Origin: Rhinopithecus roxellana
Lineage: Eukaryota; Chordata; Mammalia; Primates; Cercopithecidae
Direction of reading: 5' to 3'
Assembly: GCF_007565055.1 (NCBI RefSeq)
Contig: NC_044550.1
Span: 91,790,174-91,854,173 of the forward strand
DNA length: 64,000 nucleotides
Part shown: piece by piece, positions 32,261 through 43,824 of the stretch
Layout of the letters: each line of letters opens with the position of its first letter
Position numbering within the stretch: position 1 is the stretch's first letter
The notes under the pieces: generated by a model
What the model was told of the DNA's origin: nothing
What the model saw: only the letters and a program-made list of their open reading frames with translations
Database searches by the model: none
Program-made: the position numbers and the translations under genes

Positions 32261-33683
32261 ATGTTACCTTAGATGCAACGGTGATAAAAGGTCTCTCTAT
32301 CAGGAGGTAACTTTCTAACAGAAATAGAAATCTTGAAAAGCAAACAGCCATGGGAGGAGTCAGAAAGTAAAGACCCGGGGAAGGCCCTCCAAACTCAAAG
32401 CCCCAAAGGGAGCAAATGAAAAGATCAGAGCTGCTGTAGTTAAAACTGTGGATGTCATGTGCACTTAATTCAGGGCTAGATGAGTTCATCTGAGGAAGTG
32501 AAGAGGGTTAAGGCCAAAGACTCCAAAATCCAGTGGTTGTTAGTGGAGGATCCACTGGCAAAAGTCAGAGAGTAGAAATTAAAGCAGCCATGTGTGGGAA
32601 GCCCAGAGAGAAAAGAGTTTCTTCACATTGTGTTCTTTATAATAACTTACATTGCAGAATTTTGACTAATTGCAAAACAAGTGAAGAAAATAGTCATTCA
32701 AAGAGCAAAGTGGAATTTTAACATTACTTTAGAATAAAGAGAAAGCAATAAAATAAAATATGGAGGAAATGAATTTTGCATTAATGATTGGAAGTACTAT
32801 ACTCATACGAATAAATAAAAATTTATTCCTACTAATGTAGTTTAATAGCAAAGTAATAAAATAACAAAGATTTATTTCAATCAAAGTATCCATTGTTGTG
32901 TTGTTCACTCAAGGAAAATAAAGTTAGTGGCAGTTTACAGGTCTGGAAAAGTCAGATTTCTGTGTTTTTGCATTTCAACACAACTATTCTGTGACAATAA
33001 TAAGTTAATTTGGTGCTTTAAATCCACACTATTAAATTCAACTATTGTGCTCTGACATTCGTTGGCCTCCATTAACACATTAAAATGGACTTGTGATATA
33101 ATTTTCTAAATTATTTTAACAGAGACAAAAAGTCATGTAATTCACTTGGGGATGAGAAGCATTAAGGACCAAGTTCCTTCATTAGCGTATTACCTCAGTG
33201 AGGCCATGTGACGCTATAAAACTTCAGAAGAAATTTCTTTTGTGGACTGAGAAGCTGGTTAACATGAAGTTTAGGGATTGGGAGTTGTAGGGAACAGTGC
33301 TGAAGTAGGATACACAATAGAAACAATTATGTGATTCTTGTCTCAGAATTACCTTCTATAAAATAGGGACCTCAGTGGCATCAATTATGTTACAAGATTG
33401 AATGATTTAATTTGCATATAATACAAATGTGTCTGTGAATGTAAATATAATGTAATGGTATATTAGTGCTCTTTTGTTACAAGTTTAACAGTTGTATCTT
33501 AAGATAGGTCTAATACTGGAATTCAAACAAGCTTGGAACAGATATTTTAGCCACCTCAGAGGGTGGCTAATCTGTAATGAACCCCAAAGATAATCACAGC
33601 ATTTCTTGGATTCTAGGACTAATACATGATAATTCACTAATGCTGCACCTCATGTAATACTTCCAACATTTAACAATGATAGC
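32261..33683. other. Intronic sequence; weak MIR at about 33330-33440
   Basis: Largely unassigned. GTCTCAGAATTACCTTCTAT, AAAATAGGGACCTCAGTGGC and AAGATTGAATGATTTAATTT suggest a forward MIR at about 33330-33440. No exon seen. Confidence 0.4.
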
Positions 33684-33979
33684 GGCCAGGCGCCGTGGCT
33701 CACACCTGTAATCTCAGCAATTTGAGAGACCGAGGCAGGTAAATCACGAGGTCAAGAGATCGAGACCATTCTGGCCAACATGGTGAAATCTCGTCTCTAC
33801 TGAAAATACAAAAATTAGCTGGGCGTGGTGGCGGGAGCCTGTAGTCCCACCTACTCCGGAGGCTGAGGCAGGAGAATGGCGTGAACCCCGGAGGCGGAGG
33901 CTGCAGGGAGTCAAGATGGCGCCACTGCACTCCAGCCTGGGCGACAGAGCGAGTCTCCGTTTCAAAAAAAAGAAAAAAA
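33684..33979 (+). mobile_element. Alu element (AluY-like), forward
   Basis: GGCCAGGCGCCGTGGCTCAC at the start, both monomers, GGAGAATGGCGTGAACCCCG in the right monomer as in AluY, short A-rich tail with one G. Moderate divergence. Target-site duplication unclear. Confidence 0.96.
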
Positions 33980-35546
33980 CGATTGTCTAAAAATTTAATA
34001 AGTACTCAACAGTTGGTAAGACTGATGATGGTTAGAGAAGAGGCAGGAAGAGGGCGATTAGATAGTGTAGGATGGGAGTGCAGGACCAGGAGACAGGGAG
34101 ACAGAAGACAAAAATCTCCAATGACTTCTTCGAATACCATCCACTATAAGAAAACACTCGAATGAACCCAAACAAAAAAGTCTTGTTACATTTCAAATCT
34201 ATTCACCTGATATTTTCTTTAAGGAGCACTTTCCCTCAGCATCTTTTAAATTATGGATTACATATTGTGTGAAATTTCTGGAACATATTTGATCCGTGAC
34301 TGACTAAATTTATAATTATGTGAAAGCAAAAAATGTACCTAAATCTAAAAGTCATGTTCGACATTTATTTTCTGCTAACCACTTTGAAACAAACTATGCA
34401 AAATGAATTTCTAATATAGCTTAATTATATACATCATTGACTAAATCATGTTGTTTATGCTATTTTTAATCACTATATATTACATTTCCAAATACTTTTT
34501 ATGTTTGAAGATGTACAATTTCTGAGGGTTTACATAATAAAAACAGTAGGCTTAGAATATATTATTTCTATTTAAAATACTTTCTTTTACAGTTTATTTA
34601 ATCTCCCTAAAGTAGGGGGTTCACAGTGCAGTTTTATCTTGGACATTTCTAAACTCTTCTGTCATATTTTGAAACTCTTGTATAATAATTATTGTATTTC
34701 AGAATTACAAAAAACAAATTGATATAAGTGGTATGAATATTAAAGCTTATGTGTTCTGTATGAATTCTGATAACATTTTCAACCTTGTTCTAGTATGAAC
34801 CAAAGACCTGATGTTTAACAATTGTATGATTCTGAGAAGATAAGTTGAGTTCCTTGAATCTGTTTCCTTATTTTCAAAATAAGGTTAATAAAACTTACTT
34901 CATTTTAAATAAATAAGTTGTAGTCAGTAAATCTTCTAATATACTGCCTGTCACAAAACAGGCCTTCATTAAATCAGAAGTATGAAAAGTAATTTAGCAG
35001 AGTGGCAAAAGAAGCAAGGATTCTAAAATCAGAACAACCTTAGAGAGAACTGGAATTCATATACAGTGTACTTACTGTATATGTTTCAAAAATTAATTGA
35101 CTTCATTGATTATTAAGATGAAAAATGCGTATGCTGCATGATACATGCACACGAGGCCTCCAGTACATTGCAAGTAATCACTATAATTTACAATTTGCAA
35201 TTATATAATTTACAATTATATTCCAACTATCTATGCTGATTAATATATTTTCTACCTATACTTTGATAGCAACTTATTACTATATTCCAAACACTGTACA
35301 GAGCATTGTAATTAATTTTATTCTCAAGGATTAAGTATTCACAATTTAAAATAATAATAAACGACTTTTTGATAATCTAAAACATTGAAAGAAAGGAGAA
35401 TTTCAATTTAATATATGAACGCTTAATTATCTATTGCTATCTGTTATGGAACCTCAAATAGAAAAATTCACTGAGATGATAGAAACTGTAATCAATCAAC
35501 AAAGATGAAGTGATCAGGCAGAATATGTAAAGAAATAAAAGCCTTC
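33980..35546. other. Intronic sequence; MIR at about 34825-34985
   Basis: Mostly unassigned AT-rich sequence. TTGAATCTGTTTCCTTATTT, CAAAATAAGGTTAATAAAAC and ATATACTGCCTGTCACAAAA fit a diverged forward MIR. Confidence 0.45.
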
Positions 35547-35849
35547 GGCAGGGCGCGATGGCTCACGCCTGTAATCCCAGCACTTTGGGAGGCCGAGGCA
35601 GGAGGATCATGAGGTCAGGAGATCAAGACCATCCTGGCTAACACGGTGAAACCCCGTCTCAACTGAAAAAAAAAAAAAAAAAAAAATTAACCGGGTGTAG
35701 TGGCGGGCACCTGTAGTCCCAGCTACTTGGGAGGCTGAGGCAGGAGAATGGTGTGAACCCGGAAGGCGGAGCTTGCAGTGAGCCGAGATCACGCCACTGC
35801 ACTCCAGCCTGGGTCACAGAGCGAGACTCTGTTTCAAAAAAAAAAAAAA

Positions 35850-35925
<76 letters not shown>

Positions 35926-35934
35926 AGAAAGAAA
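35547..35934 (+). mobile_element. Alu element (AluY-like), forward, with (GAAA)n tail
   Basis: Starts GGCAGGGCGCGATGGCTCAC; both monomers; GGAGAATGGTGTGAACCCGG. The middle linker is a 22-base A run (35666-35686). The tail is poly-A (35837-35851) followed by about 20 GAAA units to 35934, a common fate of Alu tails. Likely target-site duplication: AAATAAAAGCCTTC before and AAGAAAGGCCTTA after. Confidence 0.97.
35851..35934. repeat. (GAAA)n microsatellite in an Alu tail
   Basis: About 20 GAAA units, one imperfect near 35925. Likely polymorphic. Confidence 0.97.
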
Positions 35935-36553
35935 GGCCTTATAAATAATTATAAATAATTATAAAATAAGGTGCTAACAGAGTTCTTCAGAATGAAAGCA
36001 AATGGCACCAAGTGATAATTCAGATATACAGAAAGGAATAAAGACACTCAAAATGGTAAATATGTAAGTAAATATAAATTATAAATATTAAAATGATGAA
36101 TATAACAGAAAGATCTAATGATTTAAAATTACAAATATATGAAAACCTTTAACAATAGAGATTCAAGATATATGAAGCAAAAAACTGACAGAAACTCAGA
36201 GAGAAATAGATTCATAGTCATAATCAATAATTGGTATCACTCCTCCCTCTAGAATAATACAAGTAATAGTGGAAAAGAAAAAAGAAACACACTAGGAATA
36301 TAAAGTATCAGAATGACACTCTCAACCAGTTTGACCGATATACCCCAAAACTGGAGAAAACATACTCTTCCAAGGTCACATGGGACATTCACAAGATGTA
36401 CCATATAGAGGCCATAAAGCAATTCCAGTGCATTAACAAAATTAAATCTTGCAAAGGGTATTTTCTGATCACTGAAGAATTTGATGAAAAATCATTTCCA
36501 GAAAACTATCTGAAAAGCCTCTAAATATTAGTGATATAGGGATGTAAAGATTT

Positions 36554-36595
36554 CACACACACGCGCACACACACACACGCACACACACACACACA
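36554..36595. repeat. (CA)n microsatellite with CG interruptions
   Basis: About 21 dinucleotides, CACACACACGCGCACACACA at the start, with three CG/GC interruptions. Confidence 0.96.
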
Positions 36596-36976
36596 ATATG
36601 GCCAATGAAGAAACCAATTAAAGTGATGTTAGAAAATATGTCAAACTAAATAATCATTGAAATATAAGATTTCAAAATATTTGAGCAGCAGCTAATATGG
36701 TACATACAAATTTAAATGATTACAGGAAAGCAGGAGAAATTTAACCTAAATTAGCTAAGATCGCCTCTCAACAAAGTTTTAGAACAAATCAGCAAGCTAA
36801 CCCCATGATAAATAGAAGAAGAAATAACAGTGACAATAGAAGAAACCAACAAAATAGAATAAAAACAGAAAAGTTAATGAAGCAAAATTTATTTACTTGA
36901 AAAGATTGTTAAAATTGATAAACTCCCATAAGATTCATAAAGGAAACATTAAGACAGTTGGAATTATCAATTATCA

Positions 36977-37108
36977 GGCCAGGCGCAATGGCTCACACCT
37001 GTAATCCTAGCACTTTGGGAGACTAAGGTGGGTGGATCACCTGAGGTCAGGAGTTCAAGACCAGCCTGGCCAACATGGGGAGACCCTGTCTCTTCTAAAA
37101 ATCAAAAA

Positions 37109-37159
<51 letters not shown>

Positions 37160-37437
37160 GAAGGAAGGAAGGAAGGAAGGAAGGAAGGAAGGAAGGAAGG
37201 AAGGAAGGAAGGAAGGAAGGAAGGAAGGAAGGAAGGAAGGAAGGAAGGAAGGAAGGAAGAAAAATAGCCAACTGTAGTGGTGCATGTCTGTATTCCCAGC
37301 TACTTAGGAGGCTGAGTCAGGAGAATCCTTGCACCCAGGAGGTGGAGGTTGCAGTGAGCCAAGATCGCACCATTGTACTCCAGCCTGGGTGACAAGAGCA
37401 AAACTCCCTCTCAAAAACATAAAATAAAATAAAACAA
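36977..37437 (+). mobile_element. Alu element (AluS-like), forward, with expanded middle linker
   Basis: Left monomer from GGCCAGGCGCAATGGCTCAC to CTTCTAAAAATCAAAAAAAG; then about 153 bases of GAAA/GGAA array; then the right monomer from AAAATAGCCAACTGTAGTGG to CCTCTCAAAAACATAAAATA. The array occupies the A-rich linker between monomers, so the Alu is about 460 bp long instead of about 300. Confidence 0.97.
37107..37259. repeat. (GAAA)13(GGAA)25 compound microsatellite
   Basis: About 13 GAAA units (37107-37158) change sharply to about 25 uninterrupted GGAA units (37159-37258). The GGAA core is the recognition element of ETS-family transcription factors. All reading frames through it are artefacts of the repeat. 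Confidence 0.98.
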
Positions 37438-37940
37438 AAATACTAGCATTAGAATTGAGACAGGTGCAATTACTACATATGCTAAAAACATTGGAAGTTG
37501 ATAACGAATTCATGGTTTAAACACTCATATCAATAAATTTGTGAACAGGAATTTGGAAAAATGGACAAATTGTTTGAAAAGTTCAAGTTAAACCAATAAA
37601 CATGTGGTTAAATACAAAATCTTAACAGCTTTTTATCTCTTAAATAAATTATATTAATTATCAAAATCTTTCCCCACAAAAATTTCAGAGGTTTACACTG
37701 GTGAATCCTGCAAAGGTTAAGAAATTAATTCATACCAATGTTACACAACTTTTTTTGTAAAACAGAGGAAGAAGGGCCACCTCTGAACATATGTTATGAA
37801 TCCAATAAAACCTTGATATAAAAACATAACAAACACATTACAATGAAAAATTATAGACCTTCCTGAATAACTCTCCTGAATACAGAAAAAAAGTCATCAA
37901 TAAAATACTAGCAATTGAAAGCACCAAAATATGCAAGTAA

Positions 37941-37941
<1 letters not shown>

Positions 37942-37987
<46 letters not shown>
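37942..37987. repeat. (AC)23 microsatellite
   Basis: About 23 uninterrupted AC units inside the decayed L1M. Likely polymorphic. Confidence 0.98.
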
Positions 37988-37988
<1 letters not shown>

Positions 37989-38785
37989 TATGACCAAGTG
38001 GAGTTACCCTTTGAGGTGAAAAGTAGTTTAATCCTTGAAAACTGTACAATTTAATCTTCTAAGTTAAGAACATGATTTAACTTCACTAGCAGATGAAGGC
38101 AAACAATTCGATAATGGTGTTTCATTGATATAATCTGTTATGTAATTCAACACATTATAAAAACAAAAAGCTGGACAAAATGTTTAGAAAATTTTTATTT
38201 AAAAGTCAGTTCCAGATATACTCCACATTACACCTGAGTATACGTGTGTGTATTTAAGTAGTATAATTTGTATGCCCCACCCCTCACATTGTGATGCTTG
38301 ACATTTCTGTGAAGGACATCAGAATAATAAATATATAAAGCTGGGAACAGATGTGAGGCTTTCTCATTTTCATTCAGGAAACCAAGGTTGCCTTGTATTA
38401 TAAAAATAATTAACTACAATAAAAGACTAGAAAAGTCATAAACTATCTCAATGACTGCTGAAAAAAATTACACTTTTGATAGAAAAGAATCATTGATGAT
38501 AACATCCTAGCACACTCGGAATAACATAAACATCTTTTATCTGCCAACAGGTATATTCGAAACATCTAAAGTATACGTCATACTTCATGGACAAACTCTG
38601 AAAGCTTACTTTTGAGATATGTAAGAAAAGAAAAGTTTCCATTAACATCATTTTCATTCAATATTGTACTGGATTTTCTGGGTGGTACAGTAAGTCAAGG
38701 AAAATAAATAAAAGTATGGAGACAGGCAAGAAACAACCATATTAGTATTGGCAGATGTTATCACTATTTAAAACCACATGTTCAC

Positions 38786-40624
38786 TGCAATTTTTATTTC
38801 AACATTTATGTTGAATTAGATTACATAAATTATCCTATATTTTAATTTTTTAAATGAAATATTTGTTGTACTGTATAAAATATTTTATGATTATTGTTAT
38901 CAATATTATTTATAATTTTCATATTGGTTAAATAATTTTTCTATTTGTTAGAATTTTATTATATAATGAAGTGATATATTTTCAATGAAGTCAGTCCCTA
39001 TGTAATCTTTGATGACATTTTACTCTAGATTAAGTTTAGGTTTAGATTTTATCAGTGATTTTTTTTTTTCCTGTGACACATTGTTTATGAAAGAAAAAAA
39101 TTAAATTATGGTGTTGTATTTACTATCTAAAACTATTTCTGGCATGATATGATACTTCAAATCAGTGATAAATATCTGTTCATTTCTACTTAAAAAACCC
39201 ACTGCTTTTTCATTAAGTAGCATCCATACTTCAGCAAAGAGTTGTGTGAAATATCTTGCATTTTTTTATTCAAAATGTTTTAATTTAGCATACTTAAAAT
39301 ATTTGACATAGTAAAACTTCCAGGACTTGCTTATACATTTGATAATGTATTAATTATTTTTAAAGGAATTTATATAATTCTTAGCAGTTAAATTTGCAAG
39401 GCAAACTTTAGAACACCATGTTAATGAATACATGAAAGTAAAAATTTCCAATACTGTCTATATACTGTTTTCATAAGACAAAGACAATGGAGAAAAATAC
39501 TTCCACATAAGAGAAAAGATAGCTATATCCAATTAAGAAATTACATTTGAAGCAATTAGTAAAGAATAACAACAGTCACTTTATTGATAGTCTGAATTTT
39601 GCTTGCCTACCAAATTGAAGTGTGGACCTCTACACTGTACTGTCCTAACATTCCTTTATTATTACAATTTCTTATATCATAGAAATACATGCCAAATTTG
39701 AAAACCTAAGTGACTTCTGATTCCAAAAACCAAAGAGGATCACTTTTTCTTGATGTTTTATTTTTTCCCTTTATGTATGTATCCATAGATAATAATGTAG
39801 TTTGATTTTAAGAATTAGAGTTTAGGATGTCTTCTGAATAATAATTCAGGGAATAATTTGAGAACACACAAAATTATGTAAACTTAAAATTTGACAATTT
39901 TGATTAAATGTATATTTATCATTCATAGTATTATAAGTTGCTTTATATTTTAGAGCTACAGATTATAGGTGTATATTTTTTAATTATAATACTAAAATCT
40001 TTTTACGTCAGTGTAAATTTATTATGTTTGTATGCTCCTTATATTAAAAACCTTAAAATACTCCATTTCAAGATATAAAATCTTATGCTGTTTGAGAAAA
40101 TAAAATATTATCTACCACTCTGCAATAAATTAAGTATCTAGAACAAGGAAGAATGATGCTTTTCCAAGACTAAAATAAGTATTATCTTTTCTAATATATT
40201 TTTGCATTTTAGTGCATGTATTTTTATCTTTATCAATCAGTATATCTTTTGTAGATACTGTTGAATTTAGATATATTTGCTGTATTCCAAACTTTAGTTC
40301 CAGATTCTATACAGAATTCCTACCGGAAGCAGCAGAGAAGCAGGTATTAAGGTGAACAATATATAAACTATTTTTGGGGGACCATTTTGTCCAGCATCAA
40401 CAGCAGTTGAACTAGGTGTTGTATTAGGAAATACCAGTTTGCCATTCTAGGATTCTATGATGGTTAATAGTACACGGTATTTTTCACTAATGGGATAACA
40501 GAACAAAATATCTATCATATGGAACAATAGCACTCAAAAAGATCCTTTTAATCACATGCAAATTTACAGTCAATAAATTAACAATGTTTCTATATGTACT
40601 AGTTTAATATCAGTATTTCACTGT
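38786..40624. other. Intronic AT-rich sequence, no recognised element
   Basis: Very AT-rich. No repeat, exon or RNA gene recognised. Confidence 0.45.
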
Positions 40625-41031
40625 GCAAGCTTACTTTGCTTTATTATGCTTTACAGATATTGCAATTTTTACAAACAAAAGGTTTTGGTTACTCGGCCTT
40701 CAGCAAGTTTATAGGCACCATTTTTGCTACAGTATGTGCTCACTTCATGTCTCTGTCTCACATTTTGGTAAGTCTCACAATGTTTCAAGCTTTTTTGTTA
40801 TTATTATATTATGGTGATCAGTTTTCTTTGGTGTTAATATTGTCATTGTTTTTGGTTGCCATGAACTGCACACCTAAAAGGTGGCAAACAATTAATAAAT
40901 GTTCTGTGTGCTCTTAATTGATAAACATGTGCTTCACTGACTGGCCAACACTTCATCTCTCTCACTCTCCTCAGGCCTCCCTATTCCCTAAGACACAACA
41001 ATTTTAAAACTAGGCCAACAATAGCCTTACA

Positions 41032-42475
41032 ATGGTCTCTAAGTGTTTAAGTGAAAGGAAGAGTCACACACCTCTCATTTTAATGAGATTCAAAATGATT
41101 TTCAAAATTCAAAATGTAGTAATTCAAAAACTAGAAATGATGAAGGTAAGTGGGGGAGGTATGCTGGAAGTTGAAACAGGTCAAAAGCTAGGGTTCTTTG
41201 CCTAACATCCAAGTTTTAAATGCAAAGGAAAAGTTCTTGAAGGAAGTTAAAAGTGCAATTTCAGTAAACACACAAAAAATAACAAAACGAAACAGGTTTA
41301 TTGATGATACAGAGAAAGTGTGAGTGGTCTGGATAGAAGATCAAACCATCCACAACATTCCCTTAAGACGAAACTAATCCAGAGAAAGGTTCTAAATCTC
41401 TTCAACTTTATGGAGGCTGAGACATAAGAAAGTGCAGAGAAAATTTGGAAGCATTTCTTCTGTAAGAAAGAGGTTGGTTCATGCAGTTTAAGGAAAAAAG
41501 CCACCTCCATAATATGAAAGGGCATAGTGATGCAAATGCTGATGTAGAAGCTGCAGCAAGTTATCAAGGAGAGCTAGCTAAGGTCATTGATGAAACTGGC
41601 TACATTATACAAAATATTTTTAATGTAGAAAAAACAGTCTTGTGTTGAACGAAAATACCATTTAGGACTTGTAGTTAGAGAGAAGACACTGTCTGTCTTT
41701 AAAGCTTTAAAAAACACGCCGATTCTCTTATTAAGGGCTAATGCACTCGGTGACTTTGAATTGAAGCCAATGCTTATTTATTATTCTGAAAATCCCAAGG
41801 CCCTAAGAATTATTCTAAATCTACTCTGCCTGTGCTTCTTAAATATGGAACAATGGCCTGGATCATAGCACATCTGTTTAAAGCATGGCTTACTGAATAT
41901 TTTAAGCCCACTATTGAGGAGACATACTGCTCATAAAAAGATAAAAAACGATCCCTTCCAAAATATTACTGTTCATTGACAATGCACCTAGTCATCCAGG
42001 AGCTCTGATGGAGATGTGCAAGGATGTGAATCTTGCTTTTATGATTGCTATCACCACATGCATTCTGCAATACATGGATCAAGAAGAATTTCTCATTTCT
42101 AGTCTTATTATTTAGGAAACACATTTTGTATGGCTACAGCTGCCACAGAAACATCTGGGCATGATAAATTGAAAACCTCTTGGAAAGGATTCACCATTCT
42201 TGATGCCATTAAGAACATTCATGATTTATGCCAGGAGGTCAAATATTTATATTAACAGGAGTCTGGAAGAAGTTGAATCCATTCCTCATGAATGGCTTCA
42301 AAGGGTTCAAGACTTACAGATGTGATTCAAATAGCAAAACTAGAATGAGAAGTGGAGCCTGAAGATGTGAATGAGTTGCTAGAGTCACACCATAAAAGAT
42401 GAACAGATTAATTGCTGCTTACGGATGAGCAAACAAAGAGGTTTCCTGAGATGCAATCTACTGGGGAAGATGCAT
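41032..42475 (+). pseudogene. Tigger1 transposase pseudogene (pogo/Tc1-mariner superfamily)
   Basis: Intact Tigger transposases have a CENP-B-like DNA-binding region followed by a DDE catalytic domain, and cut and paste between TA dinucleotides. Here the start ATG at 41032 and the basic N-terminal block MVSKCLSERKSHTPLIL are readable, followed by AAACTAGAAATGATGAAGGT. The later blocks GCTACATTATACAAAATATT, TGTTCATTGACAATGCACCT (the FIDNAP-type motif of the DDE domain) and CTCTTGGAAAGGATTCACCA remain in order. Many frameshifts and stops break the frame, and some catalytic-core blocks look shortened. No active protein is possible. The family is related in origin to the host gene CENPB. Confidence 0.87.
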
Positions 42476-42623
42476 GAAAATTGTTTAAATGACAAAAAAT
42501 GATTTAGAAGATTATGTAAACTTAGTTGATAAAGGGTTTAAGATGATTGACTCCAATTGTGAAAGAAGTTCTAATGTGTGTAAAATACTATGAAACAGTA
42601 TCATATGCCACAGAGAGAGATAT

Positions 42624-43622
42624 TCCCTATTTAATAAATGGTGCTGGGAAAATTGGTTAGCCATAAGTAGAAAGCTGAAACCGGATCCTTTCCTTACTCC
42701 TTATACGAAAATTAATTCAAGATGGATTAGAGACTTAAATGTTAGACCTAATACCATAAAAACCCTAGAAGAAAACCTAGGGAATACCATTCAGGACATA
42801 GGCATGGGCAAGGACTTCATGTCTAAAACACCAAAAGCAATGGTAGCAAAAGCCAAAATTGACAAATGGGATCTAATTAAACTAAAGAGCTTCTGCACAG
42901 CAAAAGAAACTACCATCAGAGTGAACAGGCAGCCTACAGAATGGGAGAAAATTTTTGCAATCTACTCATCTGACAAAGGACTAATATCCAGAATCTACAA
43001 AGAACTCAAACAAATTTACAATAAAAAATCAAACAACCCCATTAAAAAATGGTCAAAGGATATGAACAGACATTTCTCAAAAGAAGACATTCATACAGCC
43101 AACAGACACATGAAAAAATGCTCATCATCACTCACCATCAGAGAAATGCAAATCAAAACCACAATGAGATACCATCTCACACCAGTTAGAATGGCAATCA
43201 TTAAAAAGTCAGGAAACAACAGGTGCTGGAGAGGATGTGGAGAAATAGGAACACTGTTACACTGTTGGTGGGACTGTAAACTAGTTCAACCATTATGGAA
43301 AACAGTATGGCAATTCCTCAAGGATCTAGAACTAGAAGTACCATATGACCCAGCCATCCCATTACTGGGTATATACCCAAAGGATTACAAATCATGCTGC
43401 TATAAAGACACATGTACTCGTATGTTTATTGTGGCACTATTCACAATAGCAAAGACTTGGAATCAACCCAAATGTCCATCAGTGACAGACTGGATTAAGA
43501 AAAGGTGGCACATATACACCATGGAATACTATGCAGCCATAAAAAAGGATGAGTTTGAGTCCTTTGTAGGGACATGGATGCAGCTGGAAAACATCATTCT
43601 CAGCAAACTATCGCAAGAATAG
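42624..43622 (+). pseudogene. L1 ORF2p C-terminal fragment with premature stop
   Basis: The same ORF2 C-terminal region as at 29256-30308 is open from the truncation point for 332 codons, including the cysteine-rich CWRGCGEIGTLLHCWWDC segment. A G-to-T change makes GAA-GAG into GAA-TAG at 43617-43622, ending the frame about 17 residues early. Endonuclease and reverse transcriptase are absent, so it is dead. The first ATG in frame is 42804, an internal codon. Confidence 0.9.
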
Positions 43623-43770
43623 AAAACCAAACACCGCATGTTCTCACTCATAGGTGGGAACTGAACAATGAGATCACTTGGACTCGGGAAGAGGAACATC
43701 ACACACCGGGGCCTATCACAGGGAGGAGGTAGGGGGGAGGGATTGCATTGGGAGTTATACCTGATGTAAA

Positions 43771-43824
43771 TGACAAGTTGATGGGTGCTGACGAGTTGAT
43801 GGGTGCTGACAAGTTGATGGGTGC
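43771..43824 (+). repeat. Three tandem copies of an 18-bp unit in L1 3' UTR
   Basis: TGACAAGTTGATGGGTGC, TGACGAGTTGATGGGTGC and TGACAAGTTGATGGGTGC, head to tail without spacer. The sister copy has two units at 30422-30457. Confidence 0.97.

Larger units (their letters stand above)
35985..38785 (+). mobile_element. Old L1M ORF2 region, forward, heavily decayed and split
   Basis: Segments follow L1 ORF2 order: AAAGGAATAAAGACACTCAA and AATGGTAAATATGTAAGTAA; GTCACATGGGACATTCACAA with AGAGGCCATAAAGCAATTCC; AAACCAACAAAATAGAATAA; TCAATAAAATACTAGCAATT; TTATGACCAAGTGGAGTTAC; TTCAATATTGTACTGGATTT; TATTAGTATTGGCAGATGTT near the end. These span the endonuclease end through the reverse transcriptase region. 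No long frame survives. Interrupted by CA repeats at 36554 and 37942 and by the Alu at 36977-37437. Confidence 0.78.

Noticed and set aside
37028..37285. Lys/Glu/Arg-rich and Phe/Leu/Ser-rich frames on both strands
   Set aside because: Pure translation of the GAAA/GGAA microsatellite.
35837..37990. Regularly repeated units as a CRISPR-like array
   Set aside because: They are simple microsatellites (GAAA, GGAA, CA) with no unique spacers, in a mammalian genome.
41032..42475. Transposase-like region as a domesticated gene
   Set aside because: Multiple frameshifts and stops, and terminal repeats still present: an ordinary dead Tigger1.
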